54,497 nucleotides of DNA from Phycisphaerae bacterium (GTDB taxonomy: Bacteria; Planctomycetota; Phycisphaerae; Sedimentisphaerales; Anaerobacaceae): positions 1 through 54,497 of the forward strand of contig JAIPFM010000180.1 of assembly GCA_021736645.1 (NCBI GenBank). Direction: 5' to 3'. This document shows, in pieces, positions 8,584 to 17,349 of this stretch. Made by a program: the position numbers and the translations under genes. The notes under the pieces were generated by a model. That model ran no database searches. It had not been told where the DNA came from and was given only the letters and a program-made list of their open reading frames with translations. How positions within the stretch are numbered: position 1 is the first letter of the stretch; each line of letters starts with the position of its first letter.

Positions 8584-8618
8584 AGTCAGAGGACAGAAGT
8601 CAGAGGACAGAAGGCAGA
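8584..8618. repeat. Heptad tandem repeat, AGTCAGA/GGACAGA type
   Basis: Five perfect-period units: AGTCAGA, GGACAGA, AGTCAGA, GGACAGA, AGGCAGA. It sits between the TolC stop (8583) and the best start of the next gene (8622). An ATG at 8580 would translate the repeat into an artificial 14-residue tail. Confidence 0.85.
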
Positions 8619-8621
8619 TGG

Positions 8622-10169
8622 ATGCGGGACATTGTTCTGGTGGTGTGCTTGTGTCTTGGCTCGTTACTCTCTGCCCAGACCGATTCGCCGCGGACCAGGT
8701 CTGAGTTGCTCAATGAACTGAGTCTTCGCAAGGCCCAGGTCGCGTTGGATCTGGCCATTGAGGCGCATGAGCGGTATGAAAATGAGTATGAGGATTCTCA
8801 GCGACTGTTTGACCAGAGTATCATTTCCAAAAAGGAACTGGATTCGGCCCTGTCCCACTACACCCAGGCCCAGCAGCAACTGGAGCAGGCCCGCATCACA
8901 CTCGAAGAGACGCAATTGGGCTTTCTGGACAATGCTACGCATATCACGATTCTGGAGGCCAAGAAGTATTATGATCCCAATGGCAGACGCATGCTCGACC
9001 TGGTGCTCAAGAACACCTCCAACCTGAATCAGGCAGAGTCAGCCCTGGTTGCGACCGATCCCAACCGCATGCTTGCCCATCAATGGCAAAATCCGGAGTC
9101 GATTCGTGCCCTGTTGAATATTGAGAACATCATTGTGTCCATTGTGGACCAGGGCTCCAGCATCGGCAAGCCCTATGAGCAGATCATTCCACTGCTACCC
9201 TTTGGCAAGCAGCAGAAGTTGACCTTTGTCCTGCTTACCGATGTGGACCAGGTGGGTATCCGCAAGCAATTCCTGGCCAAGGATGACATTGAAACCATCT
9301 ATCTGGAAAAGGAATCGCTCCAGACCCTGCCGACCCTGGCGGCCTCTCAATTCTCCCTGGAGGGCGCCCTGGGTAGTGACATTGGTTATGACCTGACCCT
9401 GGAGATGCTGGTCACCTCGGATCACAGTTTTTCCACGGCAGTCACCAATATGCCGCCCCAGATCAATAGTTCGTTTGTGGAGGGCGGGGCGCGTATTACC
9501 AGTGTGCGTTTTTCAGAAGAGGTGAGCAAGCATGCCCTGAGCCTTCGCGTGTCCATCCCTCAAAAGCTGGATGTGGGCAAAATCGATCAAAAGATTGATT
9601 TTCAGGTCTGGGTGGCCACCACGACTCAACTGGAGGTCGTCAATAGGCTCAAACGTCAATACGCACCCGACCCGATCCCTGTACACGAACTGGAGAAAAT
9701 TGAGGCCGCCCGCGTGGACCTGACCCTGACGCCCAAGGGCACAGGTCGCCTGGAGATCCTCATCAATAATCTCTATATGGAGATCAAGCCGCAGCAGCCA
9801 GTTGACCTGGAAGCGGATCTGCACAACGACGGCACACTCACGTTATTCAATATTATCCCGGACATCTCTCCCCCCCTGGGCTGGACTGCCCAGGTGACAC
9901 CCAAGACCATTGAGGCACTGGCACCCAATGAAAAACACAAAATCCAAATCCATCTGCAACCCGGCCCGGACGTGGGTGTAGGCGAATACGAGGCTCGAAT
10001 AGAAACCCACGGCCAATCCGGCAGTGACGTGATAGAGGCCATTGAAAAGCGCATCAAGGTCAGGATCAATGCCGAAACCAACCTCATGGTGACATTGATA
10101 CTGGTCGGCGGACTGGTTGTGTTGATTCTGGGTATTGTGATATTCGGCGTAAAACTGAGCAGACGATAA
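8622..10169 (+). CDS. Periplasmic adaptor-like protein with NEW3/CARDB-like domain and C-terminal anchor
   Basis: 515 residues. From Met 8622 a signal peptide follows at once ('MRDIVLVVCLCLGSLLSAQ'), with AAGG seven bases upstream, so I prefer this over the ATG at 8580. Residues about 25-105 form a helical hairpin of the HlyD/AcrA adaptor kind; the turn region 'SIISKKELDSALSHYTQAQ' is typical. No lipoyl or beta-barrel segment is obvious. The middle is beta-rich, and about 370-470 resembles the NPCBM-associated NEW3 / CARDB fold. A single membrane helix near the end (about 487-509) precedes 'VKLSRR'. Encoded between the channel and the permeases, it probably bridges them. Membrane attachment by the C-terminus would be unusual for an adaptor. 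Confidence 0.7.
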   Translation: MRDIVLVVCLCLGSLLSAQTDSPRTRSELLNELSLRKAQVALDLAIEAHERYENEYEDSQRLFDQSIISKKELDSALSHYTQAQQQLEQARITLEETQLGFLDNATHITILEAKKYYDPNGRRMLDLVLKNTSNLNQAESALVATDPNRMLAHQWQNPESIRALLNIENIIVSIVDQGSSIGKPYEQIIPLLPFGKQQKLTFVLLTDVDQVGIRKQFLAKDDIETIYLEKESLQTLPTLAASQFSLEGALGSDIGYDLTLEMLVTSDHSFSTAVTNMPPQINSSFVEGGARITSVRFSEEVSKHALSLRVSIPQKLDVGKIDQKIDFQVWVATTTQLEVVNRLKRQYAPDPIPVHELEKIEAARVDLTLTPKGTGRLEILINNLYMEIKPQQPVDLEADLHNDGTLTLFNIIPDISPPLGWTAQVTPKTIEALAPNEKHKIQIHLQPGPDVGVGEYEARIETHGQSGSDVIEAIEKRIKVRINAETNLMVTLILVGGLVVLILGIVIFGVKLSRR

Positions 10170-10174
10170 AAAAA

Positions 10175-10314
10175 GTCATTGCGAGCGTAGCGCGGCAATC
10201 TTCAATTGTTTAAGAATCGTTCGTCACAGACTAAACGATAAACTAAATTTCGAATCAACTGTTGCAAATGTCACAAGGATAACTATGGAAGATCGCTTCC
10301 TTCGTCGCGATGAC
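10175..10314. repeat. MITE-like imperfect inverted-repeat element
   Basis: A 140-bp block whose ends are near inverse copies: GTCATTGCGAGCGTAGCGCG at the left and, on the reverse strand from 10314, GTCATCGCGACGAAGGAAGC, both followed by a GATCTTC/CAATCTTC segment. The 'GTCATTGCGAGCG...GCAATC' sequence is a very widespread intergenic repeat in unrelated bacteria. It fills most of the 235-bp gap before the first permease. Confidence 0.65.
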
Positions 10315-10404
10315 AACTATTTTTATAGGCAGAGCCTAAAAGATGTGGTTTCCCAATTGGAACAAGATAAGGATTAGGGATTTATTGAGTGCTGGAGTGT
10401 CGTC

Positions 10405-11937
10405 ATGCTAAGAGTTTTGATTCGAAAAGAAATCACTGAGACCATCCTGGACCTGCGATTTATGGCCACTGCGCTGCTGTGTGTGGTGCTCATTCCGCTG
10501 GGCATGCTGGTCAACCTGCAGGACTATGAACAGCGGTTGGCTGCCACGCAACAGGAGCACCAGATGTATCGCCAGCGATACAGTGTGCCAGTCGCACCGG
10601 CATGGGGTAAAGAGGAGGCTCAGGGCTTTAGGCCTCCTTCAGTCATGAGCCTTTTTGCCTCAGGCCTTGATCCGTTTCTGCCGGATAGGGTCTTCACATC
10701 TCCGACGGGACTCTTTCGTACAGAGCGTCATCCTCGCCTGGACAGTGCACAAACCCTGCTGTTCGGCCAAATGGATTTTGCGTTCAACGTGACGTTCATC
10801 TTGTCGCTGGCTGCGTTGATCGTGAGCTTCAGTGCGGTTTGCGGTGAAAAGGAGCGAGGTACGTTGCGTCTGATGATCGCCCACACCGTTCCCAGGGGCA
10901 AGATCATCCTGGCCAAGGTTGTGGGCAAATACGTTTTGGTGGTGGTGCCGTTTTTGGTCTCCATGCTGATCGCTCTGCTCATCCTGGAGATGTCACCCAA
11001 TGTGTCCATCGGGTCACACGATGTCTGGCCCGCCTTTTTGGTCATCCTCGGTGTGACGCTGTTGTTTATCCTGTGCATGGTCAGCCTGGGGCTCTGCATC
11101 TCGACGTTTACGGCCCGCGCCATGAGTTCCATGATATGGCTGTTCTTTATCTGGGTCGTGCTTGTGCTGGGCATCCCCAAGGTCAGCCCCATAATCGCCG
11201 AGATTCTCTACCCCGTGGAATCCGAGAATGCCTTCAGCTTTGCCAAGAGAATGGCAGCGGAGGATATTCGTGAAGAGTTCAATCAGCGAAGCAAAGACAT
11301 CGAGAAGAAATATTCGGATCAGATGGACAAAGAGTGGAATCCAAAATTCATACAAATAGCCAAAAAGTACCGGAATCCCTCCAGCAGCGAATATTCCGAG
11401 GAAGATTATTTAGCAGCCAATAAAAAGCTAAACGATGAATGGAATAAAGCTAACAGAGAGAGATATGACAAATTACATGCTGTGATGCTTCCACTCGCTG
11501 AAGAACTTAAGCGACATACGGCTCAAAGCCTCGGGCGTTTGGAGCAAGACCATCGAAATCGAAGAAAGAAACAAGTCGCCCTGGGCCTCAATCTCTCTCG
11601 GCTCTCACCCGTGAGTAGCTACGCCTTCATTCTGGCGGAACTTGCGGGCACTGGTGTCACGGAGATGGACAACCTGAGTCAAAACGCCCAGAGATTTCAG
11701 GAGCAGGTCAAGGACATATACTATGACCAGGCATATAATCAATTTAACAGCGGGCAATATCGCCCCAAGGCATATAATCCCTTTGATCCACCGACCCTTC
11801 CGGATATGACCTATACCCGAGTCTCTCTGGCTCCAGTGGTTCAAACCGTGTGGCCGGATATACTCCTGCTGATCTTGTTCTCTGGTGCGTGCCTGACCTT
11901 GGCGATTGCAGGATTCAACCGGTACGACGTGCGGTGA
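10405..11937 (+). CDS. ABC-2 family permease, copy 1 of 4
   Basis: 510 residues. One membrane helix near residues 17-37 is followed by an extracytoplasmic loop holding 'GFRPPSVMSLFASGLDPFLP'. A central block of about four helices (125-262) is next, then a large second extracytoplasmic domain (about 265-465) rich in charged helices, and a last helix before the conserved end 'FNRYDVR'. It begins 'MLRVLIRKEITETILDLRF'. The layout matches NosY-like/DUF3526-type ABC-2 permeases. It should form the membrane pore with the ATPase at the operon end. The substrate is unknown. Confidence 0.85.
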   Translation: MLRVLIRKEITETILDLRFMATALLCVVLIPLGMLVNLQDYEQRLAATQQEHQMYRQRYSVPVAPAWGKEEAQGFRPPSVMSLFASGLDPFLPDRVFTSPTGLFRTERHPRLDSAQTLLFGQMDFAFNVTFILSLAALIVSFSAVCGEKERGTLRLMIAHTVPRGKIILAKVVGKYVLVVVPFLVSMLIALLILEMSPNVSIGSHDVWPAFLVILGVTLLFILCMVSLGLCISTFTARAMSSMIWLFFIWVVLVLGIPKVSPIIAEILYPVESENAFSFAKRMAAEDIREEFNQRSKDIEKKYSDQMDKEWNPKFIQIAKKYRNPSSSEYSEEDYLAANKKLNDEWNKANRERYDKLHAVMLPLAEELKRHTAQSLGRLEQDHRNRRKKQVALGLNLSRLSPVSSYAFILAELAGTGVTEMDNLSQNAQRFQEQVKDIYYDQAYNQFNSGQYRPKAYNPFDPPTLPDMTYTRVSLAPVVQTVWPDILLLILFSGACLTLAIAGFNRYDVR

Positions 11938-11940
11938 AAC

Positions 11941-11975
11941 TGGTTATTGGTTTTTAGTTGTTGGTTGCTGGTTTG
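11941..11975. repeat. Heptad tandem repeat, TGGTTNN type
   Basis: Five units in perfect 7-bp phase: TGGTTAT, TGGTTTT, TAGTTGT, TGGTTGC, TGGTTTG, between permease copies 1 and 2. A shorter run (GGGTTGT, TGGTTCC, TGGCAGC) is at 13504-13524 between copies 2 and 3. Separate ribosome sites (GGAAG) lie downstream of each. Confidence 0.8.
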
Positions 11976-11998
11976 AATAACACATAGGAAGCCTAATA

Positions 11999-13501
11999 AT
12001 GCTCTTAACACTTATACAAAAAGAAATCACTGAGACTGTGTTGGACCTGCGTTTTGCAGTGACCACGCTGCTCTTTGTGGTCTTCATTCCGCTTGGCATG
12101 GCCGTCAACTGCAAAGACTACGAACGACGGTTGGACGACTACCACAAAGAGCATCAGGCATTTCGCGATCAACACGCCGAGGACGTTGATATGCAAATAA
12201 AGGCCGAGGGATTCAGGCCCCCCTCCGTATTGAGTATCCTGGCCTCGGGCCTGGACCCTTTTCTGCCAAGCAAGATCATTACGTCACGGTGGGAGCGTTG
12301 GAGTACTCAAGGCAGTGTCCTGACCAGTAATCCTCTCTCTGTGTTGTTGGGCAAGGCGGACTTCCTCTTCAACATGACGTTTGTCGTGTCCCTGGCCGCT
12401 CTTGTCTTCAGTTTTAATGCCGTGTCCGGCGAAAGAGAGAGCGGTACATTGCGGCTCCTGATCGCGCACGCCATACCGAGAGGTCAAATTCTGCTGGCCA
12501 AGATCTTGGGTAGAATGGTCGCCCTGACAATCCCCTGGAGTCTCTCGGTTCTGCTGGCCCTGATCATTCTTGCAGCCTCCCCAGTCGTGTCTTTGCAATC
12601 ACCGGAGGTCTGGCCCGCACTCTTGATCATTCTGGGAGTGAGTCTGTTGTTTATCCTGGGTATGATGTGTTTGGGCGTGTGCATCTCGACGTGGACGCGG
12701 CAAGCCATGGCTTCCATAGTCCTGGTCTTTCTGGTCTGGATGCTTTTTACTGTGGTGATCCCCAAAATCAGTCCCCTGGTTGCCAAAATAATTGACCCTG
12801 TCGAGGCTCGGTCCGTGGTGGATATCACTGTGAGGATCACTGAGGATGATGTCCATGATGAATTCATGCAAGAAATAGGACAGCAGCATAAACGATTCTT
12901 CGATGGATGCGGATTACGCACGAATGAAGTCGGGGAAGTTGTCGGGATCGAAACCGAACAAGACAGAGAAAACTTGAAAAAGGCAAAAACCAAGTATCGT
13001 GAAGAAATCTTCCCTCCTCTCGAACGAAAGTATCAATTACTGACCCAAGAGGCCGTTTATGGCATTGAACAGGACTATAGAAACCGAAAAAACAGACAGA
13101 TGCTGATCGCCAAGATCCTGTCCCGATTGTCGCCGGTGAGTTGTTTCACGTATGTGGTGTCGGGTATCACCAGGACGGGCCTCGCCGAGCCGGACAATTT
13201 CCTCAAAAACGCTCAAAGGTATCAAGATGTCATCAAAGAAGCCATTTATGATAACGTGGCGATAACCATAGGAGTTAGAGGTGACGGCCCTGGTGGAAAA
13301 TACATAGCTGGAGGCTGGTCCGCAAAATATACTGAGGGCTGGGATTGGAAAAACGCCATCCTCCCGGACATGCAATACCGTTACCCCACATTGACGGAAA
13401 CCCTTAACAAGGTCTGGCCGGACATCCTTCTGCTGGGCCTGTTCGATGTGCTGTTCTTTGTGTTGGCCTTCGTGGGATTCAACCGATATGACGTACGATA
13501 A
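11999..13501 (+). CDS. ABC-2 family permease, copy 2 of 4
   Basis: 500 residues, paralogous to its neighbours along the whole length. Shared marks are the start 'LIQKEITETVLDLRFAVTTL', the loop motif 'GFRPPSVLSILASGLDPFLP', the cytoplasmic segment 'SGERESGTLRLLIAHAIPRG' and the end 'FNRYDVR'. The second extracytoplasmic domain differs most between copies and here contains a Gly-rich stretch near residue 425. GGAAG precedes the ATG by about eight bases. The pattern of conserved membrane core and variable outer domain suggests that the copies contact different partners or substrates. Confidence 0.85.
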   Translation: MLLTLIQKEITETVLDLRFAVTTLLFVVFIPLGMAVNCKDYERRLDDYHKEHQAFRDQHAEDVDMQIKAEGFRPPSVLSILASGLDPFLPSKIITSRWERWSTQGSVLTSNPLSVLLGKADFLFNMTFVVSLAALVFSFNAVSGERESGTLRLLIAHAIPRGQILLAKILGRMVALTIPWSLSVLLALIILAASPVVSLQSPEVWPALLIILGVSLLFILGMMCLGVCISTWTRQAMASIVLVFLVWMLFTVVIPKISPLVAKIIDPVEARSVVDITVRITEDDVHDEFMQEIGQQHKRFFDGCGLRTNEVGEVVGIETEQDRENLKKAKTKYREEIFPPLERKYQLLTQEAVYGIEQDYRNRKNRQMLIAKILSRLSPVSCFTYVVSGITRTGLAEPDNFLKNAQRYQDVIKEAIYDNVAITIGVRGDGPGGKYIAGGWSAKYTEGWDWKNAILPDMQYRYPTLTETLNKVWPDILLLGLFDVLFFVLAFVGFNRYDVR

Positions 13502-13571
13502 ACGGGTTGTTGGTTCCTGGCAGCCAACACGAATAATGAATAAAAACAAACTAAACCACTGGAAGTAGACG

Positions 13572-15011
13572 ATGCTCATTACACTGATTCGAAAAGAAAT
13601 CACAGAGACCGTGCTGGACCTTCGCTTTGTTGTGGCTAGCCTGCTATTCATGGTTCTGATCCCCTTGAGCATGTATGTCAGCCGAGTGGACTATGAGCAG
13701 CGCTTGGCGGGGTATCAACAGGAAAGCCGAATTTGGAGAGAACGCCACGGCACACCGGAATGGGGGGGTAAGGACGTGGAAGGACACGGATTTCGGCCAC
13801 CCTCGGTTCTGAGCATTTTTGCCCTGGGCCTCGATCCTTATTTACCAGATAGGGTGGTCACCAAATTCTCCGGCGTATTTCAGACGATGAAGGAATCCAA
13901 TACCGATGGCACGCTGGGTGCGCTGTTGGGCCAGATGGATTTTCACTTTTGCATGATCTATGTGGTTTCACTCATGGCATTGATATTTACCTTTAACACG
14001 GTTTCCGGTGAACGAGAAAGGGGCACCCTGCGTCTTTTGATCGCACAGGCTGTGCCTCGGGGGCAACTGCTATTGAGTAAGTGGGTCAGTAAAACAATGG
14101 TTCTGCTGGTATCTTATTTGTGTGCCGTGTGCATGGCTTTGCTGGTGCTGGAAGCTTCCCCGCAGGTCACTCTAGTCGATTCTCAGGTGGCGGCGTCCAT
14201 TGGCATGATGCTTGCGATCTCCCTGCTATTAATCCTGTGTATGACGAGTCTGGGAGTATGCCTTTCCACCTTTGCCAGGGGATCATTGCAGTCCATTACC
14301 TTGTTGTTTTCGGCTTGGGTTATTCTGGTATTGGGGATTCCCAAGATCACTCCCATGATGGCTGAGATTATCCACCCTTGCGAAACCAGGCGTGTCATTA
14401 GCAGTCGAAAGGCCATGTTGACTAAGGATCTCATGACGGAGTTCCACAATCGAAGAGAGAGACTGACTGACTCTCTTTTGAGCAAGGAAGACAATGAGGA
14501 TCGAGCATCGATTGAAATGGTTCTACGTTCGGGAAATGTACCAACCAGGTATGCGCCTCAAGTAGACGCGTTGTGGCGCGAGTATCGGAATCGCACTCCC
14601 CTGGAACTTGAAAAAATAGAAGAACAGTATCGTAATCAGCTTCAGGCAAAGCATACCCTCGCCATGATTCTCTCCCGAATGTCACCGCTATGCTGCTACA
14701 GCTACTCGATAACCAGCCTGGCTGGGACGGGCGTGGACGAGCCAAAGAACTTCATGAACAATGCCAAGCGGTATCAACATCAGATAAGCCAATTGCTCTA
14801 CGACAATATCATTATCGGAAGTAATGGCTACGGTTGGGAGAAGGGATTTGACGCCAGGCAGGTTCCCACCTTTCCGGACATGGCGTATGCTCGTGCGAAT
14901 GCACAGCAGGTCATGGGCACCAGGGTCTTTGATGTACTGCTGTTGGTGGTGTATACACTGCTTTTTTATAGTCTAGCGTTCATCCGTTTTGTCAAATACG
15001 ATGTGAGATGA
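13572..15011 (+). CDS. ABC-2 family permease, copy 3 of 4
   Basis: 479 residues. It begins 'MLITLIRKEITETVLDLRF', nearly identical to copies 1 and 2, has 'GFRPPSVLSIFALGLDPYLP' in the first outer loop, 'SGERERGTLRLLIAQAVPRG' before the central helices, and ends 'FVKYDVR'. The second extracytoplasmic region (about 270-440) is shorter than in copies 1 and 2. Only 13 bp separate its stop from copy 4. All four share the six-helix topology predicted from hydrophobic stretches. Confidence 0.85.
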   Translation: MLITLIRKEITETVLDLRFVVASLLFMVLIPLSMYVSRVDYEQRLAGYQQESRIWRERHGTPEWGGKDVEGHGFRPPSVLSIFALGLDPYLPDRVVTKFSGVFQTMKESNTDGTLGALLGQMDFHFCMIYVVSLMALIFTFNTVSGERERGTLRLLIAQAVPRGQLLLSKWVSKTMVLLVSYLCAVCMALLVLEASPQVTLVDSQVAASIGMMLAISLLLILCMTSLGVCLSTFARGSLQSITLLFSAWVILVLGIPKITPMMAEIIHPCETRRVISSRKAMLTKDLMTEFHNRRERLTDSLLSKEDNEDRASIEMVLRSGNVPTRYAPQVDALWREYRNRTPLELEKIEEQYRNQLQAKHTLAMILSRMSPLCCYSYSITSLAGTGVDEPKNFMNNAKRYQHQISQLLYDNIIIGSNGYGWEKGFDARQVPTFPDMAYARANAQQVMGTRVFDVLLLVVYTLLFYSLAFIRFVKYDVR

Positions 15012-15024
15012 TGGAGGGAATCCT

Positions 15025-16476
15025 ATGTGGCATACGTTGATTATTAGGGAGATCAAGGATACACTGCTAAACACCAGTGCGATGGTCCTCGTCTTCCTTT
15101 GTGTCTTGATTATTCCATTGGGGCTCTATGTCAACTGTCAGGAGTTTGAGGGTCGCTGGGAGGATTTTCTCAGGGAGCATCAGGATTATCGTAGTCGGTA
15201 TGCTGATCGCATAGCGCACAATGTGGGGGCCCGCGGATTTCGCCCCCCCTCGCCGTTGAGTATTTTCTGTTCAGGTGTGGATTTTATCCTGCCCGACCAG
15301 GTGGTCACCTCTCGCTCCGGCCTGTTCCGGTCGACAAAAGAGCCTGTCACGGATAGTCCCCATACCCTGCTTTTGGGACGAGTGGACTATACGTATAGCA
15401 TGACTTTCGTGGTGTCGCTGGCTGCGTTGACCTTTACCTTTGGCTGCATATCCACAGAAAAGGAACGGGGGACGTTATCCTTACTGAATGCCTATCCTCT
15501 GCCCAGGGCTGTGTTGTTGTCCTGCAAGGTGATCGGGCGTTACGCCGCACTCCTGGTGCCACTGGTGGTTGCCATAGTCGTGGGGTTGGTGGTGGTGGAT
15601 CAGTCCTCATTCGTTTCGCTGGGCGACCCTGCTGTGGGGCTTGCCATTCTGGTGATTTTCATCGTGACCCTCTTATTTGTGTTTTGTATGGTCTGTTTGG
15701 GCGTCTGTGTGTCGGCCTGTACTCATCAGTCCATCAATTCCATGGTGATCGCGTTCATGGTGTGGACCGTGATGATTCTGGGTATCCCGCGACTGAGTCC
15801 CATGATGGCCAAGGCTTTATATCCCATTGACAGCAGCACGACGCTTCGTATGAAAAAGAAACTGGCTGTTGAAGATCATGAAAAGGCCTATGTCAAGGCC
15901 CGTGAAACTCTCATGGAAGCCTGTTTTTCAGAGTGTGGTGCGCCTGAGGAGGATATGCGTCGCTCACCTCCTGGGACGGAAGAGGGGAAAAAGGCCGTAC
16001 TCTTGTACGATCAAAGAGTGGTTCCCATTTTGGAGACCCATCAAAAACGGATGGCCGCGCAGATAAGCCAACTTGAACAGGATTATTCTAACAATAAAAA
16101 TGTGCAAAATCGCATCGCTCTGGCCTTGGCGAGATTATCTCCGGCCACGAGCTTCACCTGCATTCTTGCCACGGTCTGCGGTACAGGCATCGATGCACCG
16201 GATAATTTCAATCGCAATGCCCAGCGATTCCAGGATCAGGTGACCCATGAGATCTATGACCAGGTCATCCTGCGTCAATACAAAGGATTAACCCGCTTTC
16301 TCTATGCAGAAGGCTTTAATTCTGACAATATGAAACTGCCGGATATGACCTACGCCTATCCCACGTTGACAGAGTCGCTGCAAAAAAGTTGGCTGGATAT
16401 CTTGCTATTGGCGCTTTATACGCTTCTGTATTTTGGAATAGCTTTGGTACGCTTTAATCAATATGACGTGAGGTGA
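15025..16476 (+). CDS. ABC-2 family permease, copy 4 of 4 (most diverged)
   Basis: 483 residues. The start 'MWHTLIIREIKDTLLNTSAM' departs from the KEITET-LDLRF signature of the other three. The loop motif is kept as 'GFRPPSPLSIFCSGVDFILP', and the protein ends 'FNQYDVR'. 'STEKERGTLSLLNAYPLPRA' matches the segment that precedes the central helices in the others. A strong ribosome site (GGAGG) precedes the ATG. Divergence suggests the oldest duplication, or a distinct half of a heterodimeric permease. Confidence 0.85.
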   Translation: MWHTLIIREIKDTLLNTSAMVLVFLCVLIIPLGLYVNCQEFEGRWEDFLREHQDYRSRYADRIAHNVGARGFRPPSPLSIFCSGVDFILPDQVVTSRSGLFRSTKEPVTDSPHTLLLGRVDYTYSMTFVVSLAALTFTFGCISTEKERGTLSLLNAYPLPRAVLLSCKVIGRYAALLVPLVVAIVVGLVVVDQSSFVSLGDPAVGLAILVIFIVTLLFVFCMVCLGVCVSACTHQSINSMVIAFMVWTVMILGIPRLSPMMAKALYPIDSSTTLRMKKKLAVEDHEKAYVKARETLMEACFSECGAPEEDMRRSPPGTEEGKKAVLLYDQRVVPILETHQKRMAAQISQLEQDYSNNKNVQNRIALALARLSPATSFTCILATVCGTGIDAPDNFNRNAQRFQDQVTHEIYDQVILRQYKGLTRFLYAEGFNSDNMKLPDMTYAYPTLTESLQKSWLDILLLALYTLLYFGIALVRFNQYDVR

Positions 16477-16478
16477 CT

Positions 16479-16513
16479 AGCTGTCAGCTTTCAGCGATCA
16501 GCCTTCAGCCGTT
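16479..16513. repeat. Heptad tandem repeat, AGCNNTC type
   Basis: Units AGCTGTC, AGCTTTC, AGCGATC, AGCCTTC, AGCCGTT, between the last permease and the ATPase gene. The upstream ATG at 16473 would translate this repeat. A related three-unit run (ACCTTCA, GCCTTCA, ACCTTGC) lies at 17323-17343 between the convergent ATPase and GH97 genes. Confidence 0.8.
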
Positions 16514-16550
16514 TTTAGCTGAGGGCAATTTACAGCTTTTGGAGAAAAAA

Positions 16551-17267
16551 ATGATAGAGATCAAAGAACTGACCAAACGATACGAAGATGGTGTGCTGGC
16601 TTTGGATCATGTGAGCTACACCATCCAGCCGGGCGAGATCTTTTGCCTGCTGGGTGCCAATGGGGCGGGCAAAACCACGACCGTCAATATCCTGCTGGAC
16701 TTTATCCAGCCGACTGAGGGACAGGCTTCGATCAATGGCCACGACTGTACCAAGTTTCCGCTGGAGGCCAAGAAGTATGTGTCGTACGTGTCTGAGAATG
16801 TGCAGCTCTACGGCATGTTCACGGCCCGGCAGAATCTTCGTTTTTTTGCCGAACTGGGCGGCAAGAAGAAATTGACCAATCAGATCCTGGACGATGCCAT
16901 GCGGTCCGTGGGCTTACCGGAAAAGGCCTTGACCATGCGGTTGAAGCACTTTTCCAAGGGCATGCGTCAGAAGTTGGGTATTGCGATTGCCCTGATCAAG
17001 GACCCGCCTGCCATTATTATGGACGAACCCACCAGCGGCCTGGACCCCAAGAGTGCCAAGGAATTTCTGGATCAACTTGACAAGCTCAGGGAGCAGGGCA
17101 AGGCCATACTCATGACCACGCATGACATCTTCCGCGCCAAGATGATCGCCGACCGAGTGGGCATCATGAAACAGGGGCGCCTGGTAGCCATGCGTGAACG
17201 GGCCAACTTCAAACACGCAGACCTTGAAGAGATTTATATGCAAGAGATGCAGGCGGACAGTGCGTGA
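16551..17267 (+). CDS. ABC transporter ATPase of the four-permease exporter
   Basis: 238 residues. Walker A 'GANGAGKTT', signature 'SKGMRQKLG', Walker B 'AIIMDEPTSGLD' and H-loop 'MTTHD' are all intact. It is of the ABC-2/CcmA-like group that serves DrrA/NosF-type exporters. The start at 16551 is preceded by GGAG and gives the usual family beginning 'MIEIKELTKRYEDG'; starting at 16473 would add 26 residues encoded by a heptad repeat. It is the only ATPase in the operon and so probably powers all four permeases, either as several two-permease assemblies or a mixed complex. Confidence 0.93.
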   Translation: MIEIKELTKRYEDGVLALDHVSYTIQPGEIFCLLGANGAGKTTTVNILLDFIQPTEGQASINGHDCTKFPLEAKKYVSYVSENVQLYGMFTARQNLRFFAELGGKKKLTNQILDDAMRSVGLPEKALTMRLKHFSKGMRQKLGIAIALIKDPPAIIMDEPTSGLDPKSAKEFLDQLDKLREQGKAILMTTHDIFRAKMIADRVGIMKQGRLVAMRERANFKHADLEEIYMQEMQADSA

Positions 17268-17349
17268 GCAGGGCGGCGGAGTTTTCAGGGCTGGGTCGGA
17301 TGCGTATCCCTTCAGTCTAAAAACCTTCAGCCTTCAACCTTGCTCTGTG

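Noticed and set aside
10175..10314. Insertion sequence
   Set aside because: Only 140 bp, no transposase, and ends are imperfect; treated as a MITE-like repeat.
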